Shown here: piece by piece, positions 24,413-36,789 of the stretch
How positions within the stretch are numbered: position 1 is the first letter of the stretch
Layout of the letters: each line of letters begins with the position of its first letter
NCBI GenBank assembly: GCA_033961575.1
Contig: CM066732.1
Span: 70,470,687 to 70,534,686, forward strand
DNA length: 64,000 nt
Source: Aselliscus stoliczkanus
Lineage: Eukaryota > Chordata > Mammalia > Chiroptera > Hipposideridae
Reading direction: 5' to 3'
Program-made: the position numbers and the translations under genes
The notes under the pieces: generated by a model
Seen by the model: the letters and a program-made list of their open reading frames with translations, nothing else
Databases searched by the model: none
What the model was told of the DNA's origin: nothing

Positions 24413-24689
24413 GGGCATTGCTGTTTTACCACCATGATTCTTGGCGTACTTTTGGTAAATATGCACCAAGGAATACAAATGAGCTATTTTATTGTAATAG
24501 AACGTATATATATATGGCATATATAAACATATAAAGTATGTTTGTATATGTAACAAAATTTATTTTGGCTTTGGAATAGTTGATCCATTGCCTTTTTCCA
24601 CCAATTGTTAAAAAAATGAATTGTTAGTTTCTTTTAGATTACATCTACTTGTAGAAAGTAATCTTTTATTAATACCCTGAGTTAACCAG

Positions 24690-25370
24690 ACTTTGAGGTG
24701 AAGGGCACAGTCTCTCAGACTGCCAGTTCTGCCCAGAAGTTTTAGGGTTTCCAAAAACCACGCTCAATTTTAATAATTTGCTAGAAATGCTCACAGAACT
24801 CACTGAAAATGATTATGCTCATGGTGATGTTTATTACAGGAACAGAAAGCATTAAAATCAATAAAGGGAAGAGATGCATAAGGCAGAGTATAGGAAGGTT
24901 CGAAACCCAAAGTTTTCTTTACCCTCAGTATGCATTAACCTCAGTATAGAAAAGTGATAATACATACAGAGTATTGTCAACCCAGGAAGTTCACTGAGCT
25001 TCAGTGTCCAAGGTTTTTTATGGAGGCTTCATTACTGAGGCATGATTGATTGATTAGTTGCCCACATAGTTGAACTCAATCTCTAGCCCCCTCCCTCCCC
25101 AGAAGTGTGATGATATCACATAATCCAGAACTCCCATCCTAAATCATATGGCTAGTTACTTTGGTGTGGCCAATCTCCATCCTAAAACTATCAGATGTGG
25201 GCAGCCTCACCCTCAGTCATCTCATTAGCATAAAGTATGAGGTTTGGTCTGAGAGGCCCACCATAAAGAATAAAGACATTCTTATCACTGGAGAAATTCC
25301 AAGGGTTTAGATATTGCCTCCCAGGAACTAGGAAGAAAGTCTGACTACTCTTTAAGTGAGGCCAAGTTCC
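24690..25370 (-). mobile_element. Antisense LTR of ERV type
   Basis: The plus strand carries the complement of a long solitary LTR. Diagnostic stretches are ttactgaggcatgattgatt, cccacatagttgaactcaat, gaagtgtgatgatatcacat and tgaggtttggtctgagaggc. These recur together in an LTR widespread in mammals, whose family I cannot name with certainty. No coding remnants. Confidence 0.55.
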
Positions 25371-25630
25371 TTACTATGCAATTATCTATACATAATGACC
25401 TGAGAGTAAATGACTATATGTATATTGTTTTGTAAACTATTATAGGAGAGCCTTATACAAATTGGGCAAAAGATGGTTCACATATAACCTTTAAGAAATA
25501 AGGAGAATAAGAATCTGTTTTACATCTTTTGAAATTTCTACCTGTTCCAGCTAAGTGATGTTCCTACCAAACCTGATTCCATACTATAGTAATATGATGC
25601 AGTTTCTGAGTGCTGACAATAATCATGACA

Positions 25631-25735
25631 TTTTTTTTTTTGAGGGCAGTGTCACTGGCCCTCATATGTGGGACCCGAACCGGGGCTGCTGGCATCCCAA
25701 AACAGCGCTCAACCACCGCGCCACTCTGCCGGCCC
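25631..25735 (-). mobile_element. Short tRNA-derived SINE with long-type head
   Basis: Hairpin directly joined to a T tract, as in the short family, but the anticodon arm reads tgttttgggatgccag on minus, as in the long family. Imperfect target-site duplication: aatcatgaca at 25621-25630, aatcatgatg at 25736-25745. Confidence 0.92.
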
Positions 25736-25805
25736 AATCATGATGTTTTTTGAGCTTGTGCAAATTGGACTACAAATATCACTTCTAGCTACAGGGACCC
25801 AAGGT

Positions 25806-26380
25806 CTAGGAAGGGCCAATAGGAAAGATAAAAAATAAACTGTCATTCCTGGGGAAGTTTATAGTAAGGTATAATAGTGATCTGTGAGGAAAAACGTAAC
25901 TAAAACCATCCTTTTCCTCAGAGTATTCAACTAGTAATTCCAGGTTACTCATGTTCAGAAAGATAGCTGGCATTCTATTTGGATGAAATATCCAGGAAAG
26001 AAATAAGTCAATGTTTTGTAAGGAGTAAAGAGTCAACATTTTTAGTTGGTCCAAATTACACAAGGCATGTGTGAAGAGCATGGTATCAATAGTTGGAGCT
26101 TCCTTGAGTGCCTTCTCAGGATGCTTTACGAGATTTAAGTTTTTGAGTCAACTGAACACTGAGAGTATTAGTGGCCCACAGTCAAAATATTCTTTGAAAA
26201 CTATAACAATTGAATGGTTTCTAAATGTGTGGTACAGTTCTTTTCAGGAATCAATAGAGAACTGTGCCTCTGTGGCTGCATTTACCAGATTTGTGCTTCA
26301 ACCAGCTGGTATCTCAGCATCTGTCCTCTGTGCCAAGATTGATAGCCTAGCTCAAGTTCCCAATTCCCACTTTCCATGAA
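25806..26380 (-). other. Unidentified block with overlapping open frames, possible coding fossil
   Basis: A 91-codon minus frame (25806-26081) is leucine-rich in its first half (CNLDQLKMLTLYSLQNIDLF, then NMSNLELLVEY). The opposite strand is open for 102 codons at 26071-26379. No family is recognised, upstream in-frame stops occur, and there are no splice or promoter signals I trust. It may be a decayed pseudogene, an unnamed repeat, or chance. Confidence 0.2.
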
Positions 26381-26787
26381 GATATTTTCAAAGAGAATTT
26401 GTAAACATACTAAAAGTTGTATATATGCAAAGTCAAATATTCCAAAACTTAAAGGCAATTGGTAGAGATTATAGAGACACTACCATTTTGCAATATTTGT
26501 TTAAAATCTCTCCTTTTTTCTATTAAAAAAATGTTAAAGATAAAACTAAAACTCACATAAACATCTTTTTAGCTCCTCTCTTGCTAGACATGAGCACTAT
26601 CTTGAGGTTTGGTAATATTCCCATGCATATTTTTACATTTTACTAAAACTAAATTCATGTTGATCCTCATTTTTTATGGAGTATGTATTTGCAAATTCAC
26701 ATACTCACTAAAATTTACTTGTAATACCAAAATCAAGAATCACAGCACTTTCCTGGCCATTCACACACTTGGAGAGGCACAAATATT

Positions 26788-27420
26788 GTGAGTTGCACAA
26801 TGCACCTGTTTCCTGCTGAGGTTGAACAAGATGGCTCTCTGCCTTCTTCTTTCAGCTCTCACACTGTAAACAAGCGTCTTTTTTGCAGTTTCTTTGTAAT
26901 ACTTTTTTTTTTTTTAAGTTTTGTTCTTTTTACATTTTTGGTGAGTTTCTTGTTTAAAATGGATCCCAAGTATAGTGCTGTCTAGTGTTCCAAAGTGCAA
27001 GAAGGCTGCAATGTGCCCCATGGAGAAAATATGTGTGTTAGATTATTTCATTCAGGCATGAATCATCGTACTGCTGGTCATGAGTTCAATGTTAACAAAT
27101 CAAAAACATGGTATATTCAGAAAAAGGAAGAAGAATTCACTGATTGCACATGAGACCACTTTGGAAATTGCTAAAGTAACATCTATAGTGTACTATGAAG
27201 TACAGGAAAGATTGATAAGTGGCTGTTTATGGATTCATGAAATGGCAACCAATTTAAAAAAAAAAAGTGTAGTAAACAGAATTGTTGTGAGGCCAGAAGC
27301 AAAGAAATTCATGATCACATTACCCAGGATCAGGAAAATGATAAACTCTTCTCAGCTAATGCTGAGTGGCTCATGTGTTTCAAAAGTGGCACAGCATTAA
27401 AAACATGTTAACTTGCAGGT
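26788..27420 (+). mobile_element. Tigger-family DNA transposon with transposase relic
   Basis: Broken plus-strand translation gives MDPK at 26959, then a CSKVQEGC..PHGENMCV region matching the SVPKCKKAVMCLTEKIRVLD-type start, then HSGMNHRTAGHEFNVNKS. A later open stretch reads HETTLEIAKVTSIVYYEVQE, then LWIHEMATNLKKKSVVNRIV. This is the N-terminal CENP-B-like DNA-binding part of a pogo/Tigger transposase, with frameshifts and stops. The catalytic domain is absent. Termini not resolved. Confidence 0.82.
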
Positions 27421-28989
27421 GAGTCATGTAGTGTAGAATGCCATTTTACATATCTCCTTATACATGTGTGTGGGTTTGTTTATGAGAGATATAAATGGAC
27501 TACCCAGATCATAAACCATGTGAATCTTCCACTTAAGAATTTTTATTAATCACTCATTTCCACAAGAATGATGTATAAAAACACTGCAGAATGCATTGGC
27601 ATACAGCAGAAGACATTTGGTTTTCACTTACATATCTGCAAGCTTTTTGCTCTTCATCTCATCTAGGCTAAATTTGGCAGAGCTTAGCTGTAAACTGATG
27701 GTTGAGTCAAAGTTTTTCCCATGCTTTTATTATCCTGCTTGGACCATCAGCTTCCTTAGGCAAGTTTTTCTTTTGATAAAAGTAAGGGACACTAGAGGGC
27801 AAGCATTTTGAAGTTTCTGATCATGTCACATTTGCTAACTTTCCTTTGACTAGCAAATCACTGGCCAAATCCAATATCAAAGTTATGATGAAACACATTC
27901 TTTCTATGGAGTTTGGGTGAGTAGGGGGAGTAAATATTTGCTGAACAAATAATCTAATCTATCACATTAGTTAGTTTCATGTTTCTTGTCAAATAAATGT
28001 GAATATACCAATTTTTATCCTCAGTATATAATTTATAATAGCAATACATATAAATTCCTTTTTCCTATGTCTGTGCCAATAATAAATGTTACTAATATTT
28101 TAGTGTTCACTCATATTTTCTTATTAGATGATACCCCATTATTTTAGTTGTGCATTTTCATGGGAAGTGTGAGAATGAGAAAGCCTCCTTTGCTGCATTG
28201 CATGACATTCCTCTCCAGAATTTGGATAGCAGGCAGAGCTGAATATTCATTTTAGCAAGTGGCAGAATTTCAAAGGAGGTTTAATATTTAACTCAGGCAA
28301 GTCAGGTGCCTAAGAAGAAAGTGGTCACCTGTAAGATTTGGGAAGGGATCCTATGCAGTTTAGAACCTTGAAACCTCAGATTCCCATAATTGGAGAAAAT
28401 CTCTCAGAACTCAAATAAGGTATTTCTGGGCCTATTAAAGGAAGAAAGCATTTAGTTGCTAGAAGCTGTGGGATCTAGGTAACATTACCAGCAGGAACTG
28501 CGAATGTGATACCTGAGTGTCTAAGGATAGATCTTGAGAGGCCTGGATCAAATATAAAAATTAAAAAAAAGCTACATAAGGGGAAGTTTGTTTAAAAGCC
28601 CAGCTGGGTTATGTTAGGAGTTTTTAACCCAAACTGTGAATTTATTCATACAGGGGCTCTTTCCTGTGACATAGGATTTAAATCCTGGCAAGGACCCAGG
28701 AGATTTTTCTAATACAATGCTTGGATGAATCGTGGAGGCTTTATAAAAGTGATGTCACACATTAAATGATGCCAGAGTGTTATGATAAGCTTTAGAAGAG
28801 AAGGCTTAGTGTGGCATATACACCATATGACCCAAAATTCTCCAGCTGTCTATATTTCATAGAAGGGCTGGAGGACATTTCACCAAGGTTGAATGGCAGC
28901 AAGGGACACAAAGGCAGCATGGGGATCTTGGGAGATGGATAAAAAGATCTAGTATTTATAGGGGCAGATAGATGGGCAGCCAACAAGGA
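27421..28989. other. No gene seen
   Basis: Mostly unique sequence after the Tigger relic. No family recognised. Confidence 0.45.
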
Positions 28990-29175
28990 TCTATATCTAT
29001 TTATATCTCTATCTATCCATCTATATATCTGTATCCATACCTGTCTAAATACTTACACCTTTCTATATTTCTCTATATCAATATGCATACATATAATATG
29101 TATACACATATATACACATACATACATATACTTTGATCTTTTATATTATACACATATGTATACATGTACATACAT
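28990..29175. repeat. TATC/TACA-rich low-complexity tract
   Basis: Degenerate tatctatctatc-like and acatatacacataca-like repeats. Open frames over 29133-29415 are by-products. Confidence 0.8.
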
Positions 29176-29986
29176 GTGTGAATGTACACACACAAAGAAA
29201 GCTAACCTCCATTCTTCACCTCCATTCAGCTCATCCATTCTACATCTATTCTGTACATACAGAATATATATGTTCTGCATATTTATTCTATATATGTGTT
29301 CTATATACCCAGAAAAGATCAAGAACAGATGGAAAAAAAAAACAGCCAGTTTTTTTAAGGTTATTGGATACAAGGTCTGAGTTGATACTGATATACAGTT
29401 AATTAGTATAATCATAGCCCCATGTTAGGCTAGGGATATTTGGAGGTCAAGTAATATTTGGAGTTTTAACAGAACTCCATATCAAAGGGTCCGCTGTATC
29501 TTTGGCACACCAGTTGTCTTTTGTCCAGGTCGCACTGTTATAGTTGAAATGAACATACTTAGCATTTGGCAGAACATTCACATTGGTTCTTCAACCAGTA
29601 GAGTAGTAATGTAATAGAAAAAACCAGGTACAAACTCTGGTACTTCTCTCTGTAGTGGTTGTGAGTTCATGACCATGAGAAATACTGGTTCTACCACATA
29701 CTTCCAATAGTCAACTTGGCTGTTTGTCCAGCTGATACAAATTCGTAATGAATAATCCCTCTGATATCTAAAAAGGTTAGTAACATCATTGCAACAAAGT
29801 TCGTGAACTTAATTGTCAGACCTCATACATCTCCCCCAGCATTTCCAAGTGAGGGATTTAATGTTATCCTAATTGTCAGTAACAGATCTACAGCTGTATG
29901 ATTTATAGATCAGAGGTTGTCACATATAAATTTTATATTAACTCACTAAATATGCTACGGGTCTTTTTCGTATCTAATCTTCTAAT
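29176..29986. other. No gene seen
   Basis: 29440-29880 has mixed composition (ccgctgtatctttggcacac) and might be part of an unrecognised repeat. Confidence 0.4.
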
Positions 29987-30001
29987 ACCAAACAAATGGG
30001 G

Positions 30002-30129
30002 GGCCAGCCGAGTGGCACGGTGGTTAAGTGCTGGCTTGGGAAGCCAGCGGCCCCGGTTCGGTCCCACATATGAGGGCCAGTGACACTGCCCTCAAAAAAA
30101 ACCAAAAAAACAAAAAAAAAAAAACCCAA
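30002..30129 (+). mobile_element. Short tRNA-derived SINE
   Basis: Head with A box (gagtggcacggtgg) and B box (ggttcggtccc, one base short), then the hairpin and an A-rich tail with C interruptions. A 15-base target-site duplication, accaaacaaatgggg, lies at 29987-30001 and 30130-30144. Confidence 0.95.
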
Positions 30130-30504
30130 ACCAAACAAATGGGGACTATATATGTCCTATAAAATTTCACAATTACTACAGGCATTAAGTTATTCTTGAT
30201 CTGTTGGTAATGAGGCATATGTCCTCAAAGGCAGTTGCAATAGGGTGCTTAGTCGTCTTCAGGTAACGATAACACAGTTGGAACGTACTTCAGTACAGGT
30301 TAACTTTCACAATCCCCCATATTCTCCTAATTTGTTCTGTACTCTGAAATATATTCATACGCTCAGGTTCAGTATCAAGGGCAATAAATTTCCATTAGAT
30401 CCAGAATACTGATTCTAAAAATGGTCAGTGCCTAAAGTGAAGATGGTGGTAGGTGAACATTGAAAATGGTAATCAATGGTATTAACCTCAGTTTGGATTG
30501 AGGA

Positions 30505-30665
30505 GTTGTTTTGTAAACTTGCTTCCATTGATGAACACCCACATTCCCTCCATATCTTGGCTGTTATAAATAATGCTGCAATGAACATGTGGATGCACAC
30601 ATGTCCTTTGAAGTAGTATTGTAGGTTTCTTGACATATTTACCCAGAAGTGGGATTACTGGGTCT
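30505..30665 (-). repeat. Antisense L1 3'-end fragment
   Basis: The plus strand reads ttgatgaacacccacattcc, ataatgctgcaatgaacatg, tttacccagaagtgggatta: the complement of the far 3' end of L1. It directly adjoins the L1 ORF2 start, so several kilobases of L1 are missing between. Confidence 0.7.
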
Positions 30666-31020
30666 GTCTCTATCTCTTATTATAGCTTTTGTTCTAAAGC
30701 CTATTTGTCTGGTATAAGTATTGCTAACCCAGCTTTTTTTTCCTTATCTATTTTCATGAAATATCTTTTTCCATCCCTTTACTTTCAGTCTCTGTATTTT
30801 TGTTTTTGTTGGTTTGTATGTTTATCTTAAGTGAGTCTCTTGTAGGCAACTTATGTAACAGTCTTGCTTTCTTATTCCATTCAGTAACACTAGGTCTTTT
30901 GATTGGAACATTTAATCCATTTACAATTACAGTAATGGTTGATAGATATGTGATTATTGCCATTATGTTATTCATATTTTTGAAATTTTTTTTTCTTCTT
31001 AAAGAAGTCTTTTCAAAATT
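30666..31020 (-). mobile_element. Antisense L1 ORF2 start (endonuclease domain N-terminus)
   Basis: On the minus strand, MAIITYLSTITVIVNGLNVP and IKR follow from near 30963. This is the APE-type endonuclease start of L1 ORF2p. Frameshifted continuation matches the ...KGMEKDISxK... and AGLAILIPDK-like region. Broken by substitutions and indels. Contiguous with ORF1 and the 5'UTR to the right. Confidence 0.85.
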
Positions 31021-31900
31021 TTTTGTAATACTGGTTTGGTAGTGGTGAAGTATTTTAGCCTTTTCTTATCTGGGAAGCTGTTTATCTGTTCTTTGATTCT
31101 AAATAATAGTTTTTGCTGGGTAGCATAATCTTGGCTGTAGGCCCTAACTTTTTATCATTTTGTACTCTTTGTGCCAATCCTTTCTAGCCTATAAAGTTTC
31201 TGTCTAGAAATCAGCTAACATTCTCATGGGAGCTGCTTTGTAGGTAATGCACTACTTTACTCTTGCTGATTTTAAGGTTCTTTTATTGTCTTTATACTCT
31301 GGCATTTTAATTATGATGTGTCTTGGTGTGGGCCTCTCTGGTTCATCTTGTTTGGGACTCCCTGCATTTCCTGGGCTTATATGTCTATTTCCTTCACCAG
31401 GTTAGAAAAATTTTTGTCATTGTTTTTTCAAATAAGTTTTCAATTCCCTGCTTTTCCCTCTCTCTTCTCCTTCTAACCCTTAATATATGAATATTGTATG
31501 CTGATGTTGTCCCAGAGGCCCCTTAAACTATCCTCATTTGGGAAATTTTTTTCTGTTCTGATTGGGTGTTTTCTGATACCTGTCTTCCAAATCTCTAATT
31601 CAGTCCTCTGCTTCATTTAATCTACTGGGATTCCCTCTAATGTATTCTTCATTTCAGTATTTCTGTTCTACATTTCTGACTAGATCTTTTCTATGTTTTC
31701 TATCTCCATATTTATGTTTCCTATCTCTTTGTTGAAGTTCTCACTGAGATCATTGAGCATCCTAATAATCAGTGTTTTGAGCTCTGCATCTGGTAGATTG
31801 CTTGTCTCCATTTTCCTTTTTTTTAGTTTTGCTTTGTTCTTTCATTTGGAAAATGTTTCTTTGTCTCCCCATTTCAGCTGCCTCCCTGTGATTGTTCTTT
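31021..31900 (-). mobile_element. Antisense L1 ORF1 region
   Basis: The plus strand shows the complement of L1 ORF1 and its surroundings: atgatgtgtcttggtgtggg, ttcaccaggttagaaaaatt, gttgtcccagaggcccctta, gagctctgcatctggtagat. Colinear with 6826-7300. No intact ORF1 frame. Confidence 0.75.
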
Positions 31901-33290
31901 GTATTAGATAGAACTGCTGTCTCCTGGTCTTAGTAGAGTAGCCTTATGTAGTAGGTGTCCTGTGGATCACAGCGGTGCAGTCTCCCTAGTCACCTGAGCT
32001 CAGTGCTCCACTTGTGTCCTTTGTGTGGGTTTCATGTCTCCTCCTATTGGAGATGAACCTTGGTTGCTGTTGGCATATCAATGGGAAGAAACATCTTCAG
32101 TCTGATTACATAACTACAGTGGAAGAGCTGTTGTGCAGGAGCTGGCCCTGTGGAGCAGGATTCACTTTAGCAGCGCTCTGGTGCCTGCTGAGCCAGCCCT
32201 TTGGGTGTGCCACTTGTGGGGGTGGTTGGGTGGTGCTCTGGTGTTGTCTGCAGGTGTCTACTGGGTGTGTTGGTCTTGGGGTCTCTTAGGACGGGCTCTG
32301 TTGCAGGCCAAGATCAGCCACTGGGTGTATCTTGCCTGGGGCCACTTGGTATGAGCTACAACGTCATCTGCAGATGGATACCACTAGTGTTGGGGTTTTA
32401 GGCCCCTGGAAGAGGCTAAGCTGCAAACTGATCTTGGCTGCTGCCAGTGCTGGGTTTGGGGCTACTTAGCAAGAAATAATGGACACACTGGGACCAGATG
32501 CTGTTTGTTTGGGGTTTGGGAACCTTTGAGATATTTCAGAACAGTCTGTAGCCATGTCTGGCCATTTGTATGGAAAAGCTACTGGAAGTAGCTTGGGTGG
32601 GCCTGCATGTTGCATGGGGCAGGGTTTCAGGGATTCCCAAGAACAGGGTAAATGATGTTAGCCAGGTTGATGGAGGCGCAGATATGGTGCCTGCCTAAGT
32701 CAGCATGCTAGGTGGGTGGAGGGATCAATAAGGAAACAATGGATTCTGCCAGCTCTTCTGACTGGGAGGAAACTGCCCCTCCAACCCTTGCTCTCAAACC
32801 AGACAATTTACTTCCTCCCTCTATGTCCCTGGCACATTTCAAGCTGCCCCTCCAGCACTGGAGCTCAGAGTGAGTGAGTTCATCAGCAGGTAAGTTCATG
32901 CATAGGACCTTTAAGAGGAATGCCTGGGACTCTAGCTGCCTCCATTTCAGCCACTATTGCACTGATTTTCATAGTCAGCAGTTTTGGGAACTTTTCTCCC
33001 CAGAACTGGAAACCTGGGTTGGAGAGCGTGGTGTAAAGCTTGGACCCCTCTCTCTGCAGGGAGGACTTCTGCAGCCAAGGTATCCGTCCAATTTTTAACT
33101 GCCACACGTGGGTGTGGAACCAGCCCATTCTGCATCTCTGCCCCTCCTACCTGTCTCAATGTGGCTTCTGTATGCAGGGTTTATGTTCAGCTAGATTTCA
33201 GGTGATTCTCAATGATGGTTATTGTTCTGTAAGTTTGATGTGGTTGTGCAAGGAGGCAAGCACAGCATTTACCTACTAAACTAAATCAGT
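31901..33290 (-). mobile_element. Antisense L1 5'UTR
   Basis: GC-richer block matching 7300-8695 (shared landmarks: gtctccct.gtcacctgagct, agtagcttgggtgggcctgc, tctccccagaactgg-like, ggtgattctcaatgatggtt). The L1 5' end is near 33240-33290 (ggaggcaagcacagcattta). The plus-strand frame open at 7792-8334 is not open here. Confidence 0.75.
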
Positions 33291-34019
33291 CTTGATAGTG
33301 TTCTGAATCAAAATAAAAAGAAAATGACCTTTGTCTGAATATAGAAACAGGCTAAGGACACAAGGGAACTCATTAGAAATTGACCTGAGACAATGTTTTT
33401 TTCCTGATTGCCAAAGAGCTATACTAAATTTGTGAAGATGCGGAAATAAATATTTTAAAAGTCTTTTTTTTCAGAAATATCTTATTTTAATCTATTAGTG
33501 ATTACTTAAATTAAGAATAAAAATATACATTTAGCTGTAAATTTTTCTAATTACCTATATAATGATTGAAATATCATTTTTACATAAAAAATTTAGCATA
33601 GTATTTCCTTTTTTCTTTTTCTTTTACATTCCTATTACAATATGATCTAATTTTTAAATGCAGAATAACTTTATTAATTTTGACTGCAAGTTTTCTCAAA
33701 AAGTTGTTTAATATTTATGTTAAAATTTAATAATGATTATTTTAGAATTGATTCTACGTTTTACGATTTTTAAAAATGTACCTTTTTTGTTAATTACCAC
33801 TGAATTACACACAAATTTCTCTATTCTTGAATTGTATATCTGATTAAAAAGAGTATACTTTTAAGCATTTTTTCCATCTGAAATCTGCATGGAAAGTTTA
33901 TTTTCTAAAATATAGACATATGTAAATATCTTTTCTTGTTCTTGAAAGAGAGAATAGTTTGCTGAAGGGAGGATATTTTGAGTCTCAGCTTTTTGCACAC
34001 AAAACACTTAGAGGCACTA
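33291..34019. other. No gene seen; very AT-rich
   Basis: Nothing recognised upstream of a MIR fragment. Confidence 0.5.
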
Positions 34020-34140
34020 GTCAATAATCCAGACTTTGAAGATAAATTGGGCTTAATCCTGGCTCTGCCTTTCACAAACTATAACTTTGGAAAACATGCC
34101 CTACCTTTGAGGTAACAGAAGCAGAGGGTTAAATTTATTA
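34020..34140 (+). repeat. MIR SINE fragment
   Basis: ccagactttgaagataaatt, then cttaatcctggctctgcctt followed by tcacaaactataactttgg. Only the core is preserved. Confidence 0.55.
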
Positions 34141-34193
34141 TTATACACTCTTTTTTATTATTACTTTTATACTTTTTAAGAAGAATAAGGGGA

Positions 34194-34361
34194 GGGCCGG
34201 CCGAGTGGCACGGTGGTTAAGCGCTGGCTTGGGAAGCGGGTGGCCCCGGTTCAGGTCCCACATATGAGGGCCAGTGACACTGCCCTCAAAAAATAAATAA
34301 ATAAAAATAAAATTAAAAAAAGTAAATAAAGGATTGGGGGTTGCATTTAAAAAAAAAAGAC
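34194..34361 (+). mobile_element. Short tRNA-derived SINE with extended A-rich tail
   Basis: Head ggccggccgagtggcacggt, B box ggttcaggtcc, hairpin, and a tail of (AAAT)n followed by further A-rich sequence to 34360. Target-site duplication gaataagggga at 34183-34193 and 34362-34372. The anticodon arm is altered (gcgggtgg). Confidence 0.93.
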
Positions 34362-34372
34362 GAATAAGGGGA

Positions 34373-35879
34373 AAATGCTTTCTTGTTTGGTTTCTGCTTC
34401 TCTGTCTCTTCATAGAATATATTTTAGTCTTTGAAATTAAAAATTTACAACAGGATATGTTGAGGTATCACCAGTATTATTAGTATGTTCACCAATGAAT
34501 GTGCCAACATGGAAAATAACCTTTCTTATTTAGCAATTGTATTCTGAATGCTTAACAACTTTAAACTCTAGGACCATAGATGACATGTCCTCTTGGTGTG
34601 TTGAGATCACCCATTAAACGTTTTATACAATATTTTCCTACAGTTGTACAATAATTTTATTAGTAATACATAGGAAAGAACTTTTACTGATTTTTTGTTT
34701 AGAAACCTTAAATCTATGTAAAGTTTTTCTTGCTCATCCTTACAGTACGAAGACTAGGCTTCTCCAGCACTAGGATAACAGTTTGTAAATCCTAATCAGT
34801 GAAGGAGAAAAGGCTACAATGGAGAGAAAAAAAGAGTTTTGATTTGTTGTTAATGATATTGTTGGTTCAGCACTCAGAACACCCCTAGCAGAGAAGGAAT
34901 GTACCCAAGGGGAGGAAGAAATATCGCTTAACTTGGGCACTACAGTGAAAAAATGTTCTTTCTCAATTTTAAGTAGTAACCAGCAGTTGGGGCAGTGTTC
35001 TCATTTTGCCTGGCCATAGCCTCCCTCATTACAAGTCACAAACCGTAATATTTTTGTGTGTGACACATCCATCTAAACCAGTGGCCTTTAACCTGTGATG
35101 TACTATCTAGAATAACAGGTTCATTCTAAATGCACCTTCTGACTGCCCCCACATTTTGTCTTTGTTTTTCAGTTTAGGGAGAATTATTGACATTTTGCGA
35201 GGTCATAATCTCTTCCATTTAACACATAGACAAGCTGTTTCATTACAGATAGGGAGTTATAATTAAGGCACAATTTTTTCATTATGGTTAATTTAAAACA
35301 TATATATAGCTTAAGTTATTTGATTATTCCAGCAAATAGTTGCTACCCATCTCTATTTTCTACAACCAATGAAGATTTTTTTCTAATTTCAATATTTAAT
35401 TGCTATTCCAATAGAACTGTTAGAACTGACTAGATGAACGTTTTTGCACAAATCACCATTATACTCAGAAATCCACTTCTAACACTACCAGAATGAATGG
35501 TGGTTCTGTTTTGAAATTGTCCTTGTGAAATTACTTTGTTCTGGGGAACACATACACGTGATCATTTCAGTTGAAGTAGAAGTCAGTAAGTAAGTTCAAC
35601 TATCAGCTAATTAACCTGTAAACTTGAACTTTAACTATCAGCTAATTAATCTGTGGGGCTGAGAAACCACTGAGAAAGGATGTGGAGGACTCAGTTCTAA
35701 AAGTAAAGATATCCTGCTACACTGAGGGCTTTGACTGAGTATGAGGGTAGCGTATGGTACTCTGCTGGACAAAAATACAGTTAAATAAGTTGAAGAATAT
35801 TTGATAATTATGATTTTTGTCTCTGAAAATATTTATATAAAATCAGGGATTATTTATATTTCCTCATTTATGAATCCCT
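34373..35879. other. No gene seen; local tandem duplication
   Basis: aactatcagctaattaa occurs at 35598-35614 and 35633-35649, a 35-base-period duplication of two units. Otherwise unique. Confidence 0.5.
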
Positions 35880-36016
35880 TGTATATTTCCTTTACCTATT
35901 TTTTTTACTGGGTTTATTTTAGTTTCTTTATTGATATACAGGGGTTCTGAAAATTTATCTCACCTATATGAGTGGCAGATATACTTTCCCAGATTGTTGC
36001 TTATCTTCACATTTTT
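35880..36016 (-). repeat. Antisense L1 segment, left of nested SINE
   Basis: tttcctttacctattttttt, then tttctttattgatatacagg. Interpreted as the same old L1 that resumes after the SINE at 36458. Confidence 0.45.
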
Positions 36017-36457
36017 TTTTTTTTAAAGATTGTATTGGGGAATTGGCGGAGGGGAACAGCGTTGGGGAATCGGGGAAGGGGAACAGACAAGTTGCTATCT
36101 TTTTGTTCTTTAGTCTAGTTGCTGAGGATGTTGCTTCACTGTTGGTATTGTCATTGCGCTCTTCCTGGATGAGGCAGATTGGTCGCTGGCCTCTGGATGT
36201 CACTCATCGCGGCTATTGGTAGCTCACGCTTGGCTGCCAGCCGCTCACGCTGGCTGCGGGCCACTCACTGTAGCCTATGGCAGCCCACTGCAGCAGGGGC
36301 TGCAGCCCACACCATCACCGGGGCTCGCACAGCCCAGCTTCAGGTGGAGCTGTTGTTAGCTGTAGAGGGCAGTGTCACTGGCCCTCATGTGGGATCCGAA
36401 CTGGGGCCGCTGGCATCCCAAAACCAGCGCTTAACCAATGCGCCATTCGGCCGGCCC
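36017..36457 (-). mobile_element. Long composite tRNA-headed SINE
   Basis: Nearly the same sequence as 919-1374, including head, middle and double 3' repeat (complement of ggggaattggcggaggggaa, then ggggaatcggggaaggggaa). Target-site duplication tatcttcacattttt / tatcttaacattttt at 36002-36016 and 36458-36472. Inserted in an old L1. Confidence 0.95.
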
Positions 36458-36780
36458 TATCTTAACATTTTTTATGGAGCCTTTTTTTTACACAGGTTTT
36501 TAATTTTTTTATAGTTGAATTTATTGTTTCCTTTGTGGTATATGGTCTCTCTCTCTCTGTCTCTGTCTCTGTCTCTCTTTTTTTACCCTCTCTCTCTCTT
36601 TTAATTAGGAAAGACTTCTCTATCTCATGGTCATTAAGTTGTTTTACTTTATTTTCTTTTAATTGTTATAAAATTTTGTTTTACACATGTAGATTTTTGA
36701 TTCATCTGGGATTTATTTTTAGTGTAGGAGGTAGTGATCTAGTTTTATTGTTGTTTTTTCCTTAAGGAAAATCAATTCTT
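36458..36780 (-). repeat. Antisense L1 segment with TC-rich repeat
   Basis: gtagatttttgattcatctg, ggatttatttttagtgtagg and aggtagtgatctagttttat are the complement of an L1 ORF2/3' region. A (TCTCTG)n tract at 36543-36600 lies within it. Confidence 0.65.
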
Positions 36781-36789
36781 CAAAAACAT

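Noticed and set aside
29133..29415. Opposing 89-codon frames
   Set aside because: Low-complexity TACA/TATC sequence open on both strands.
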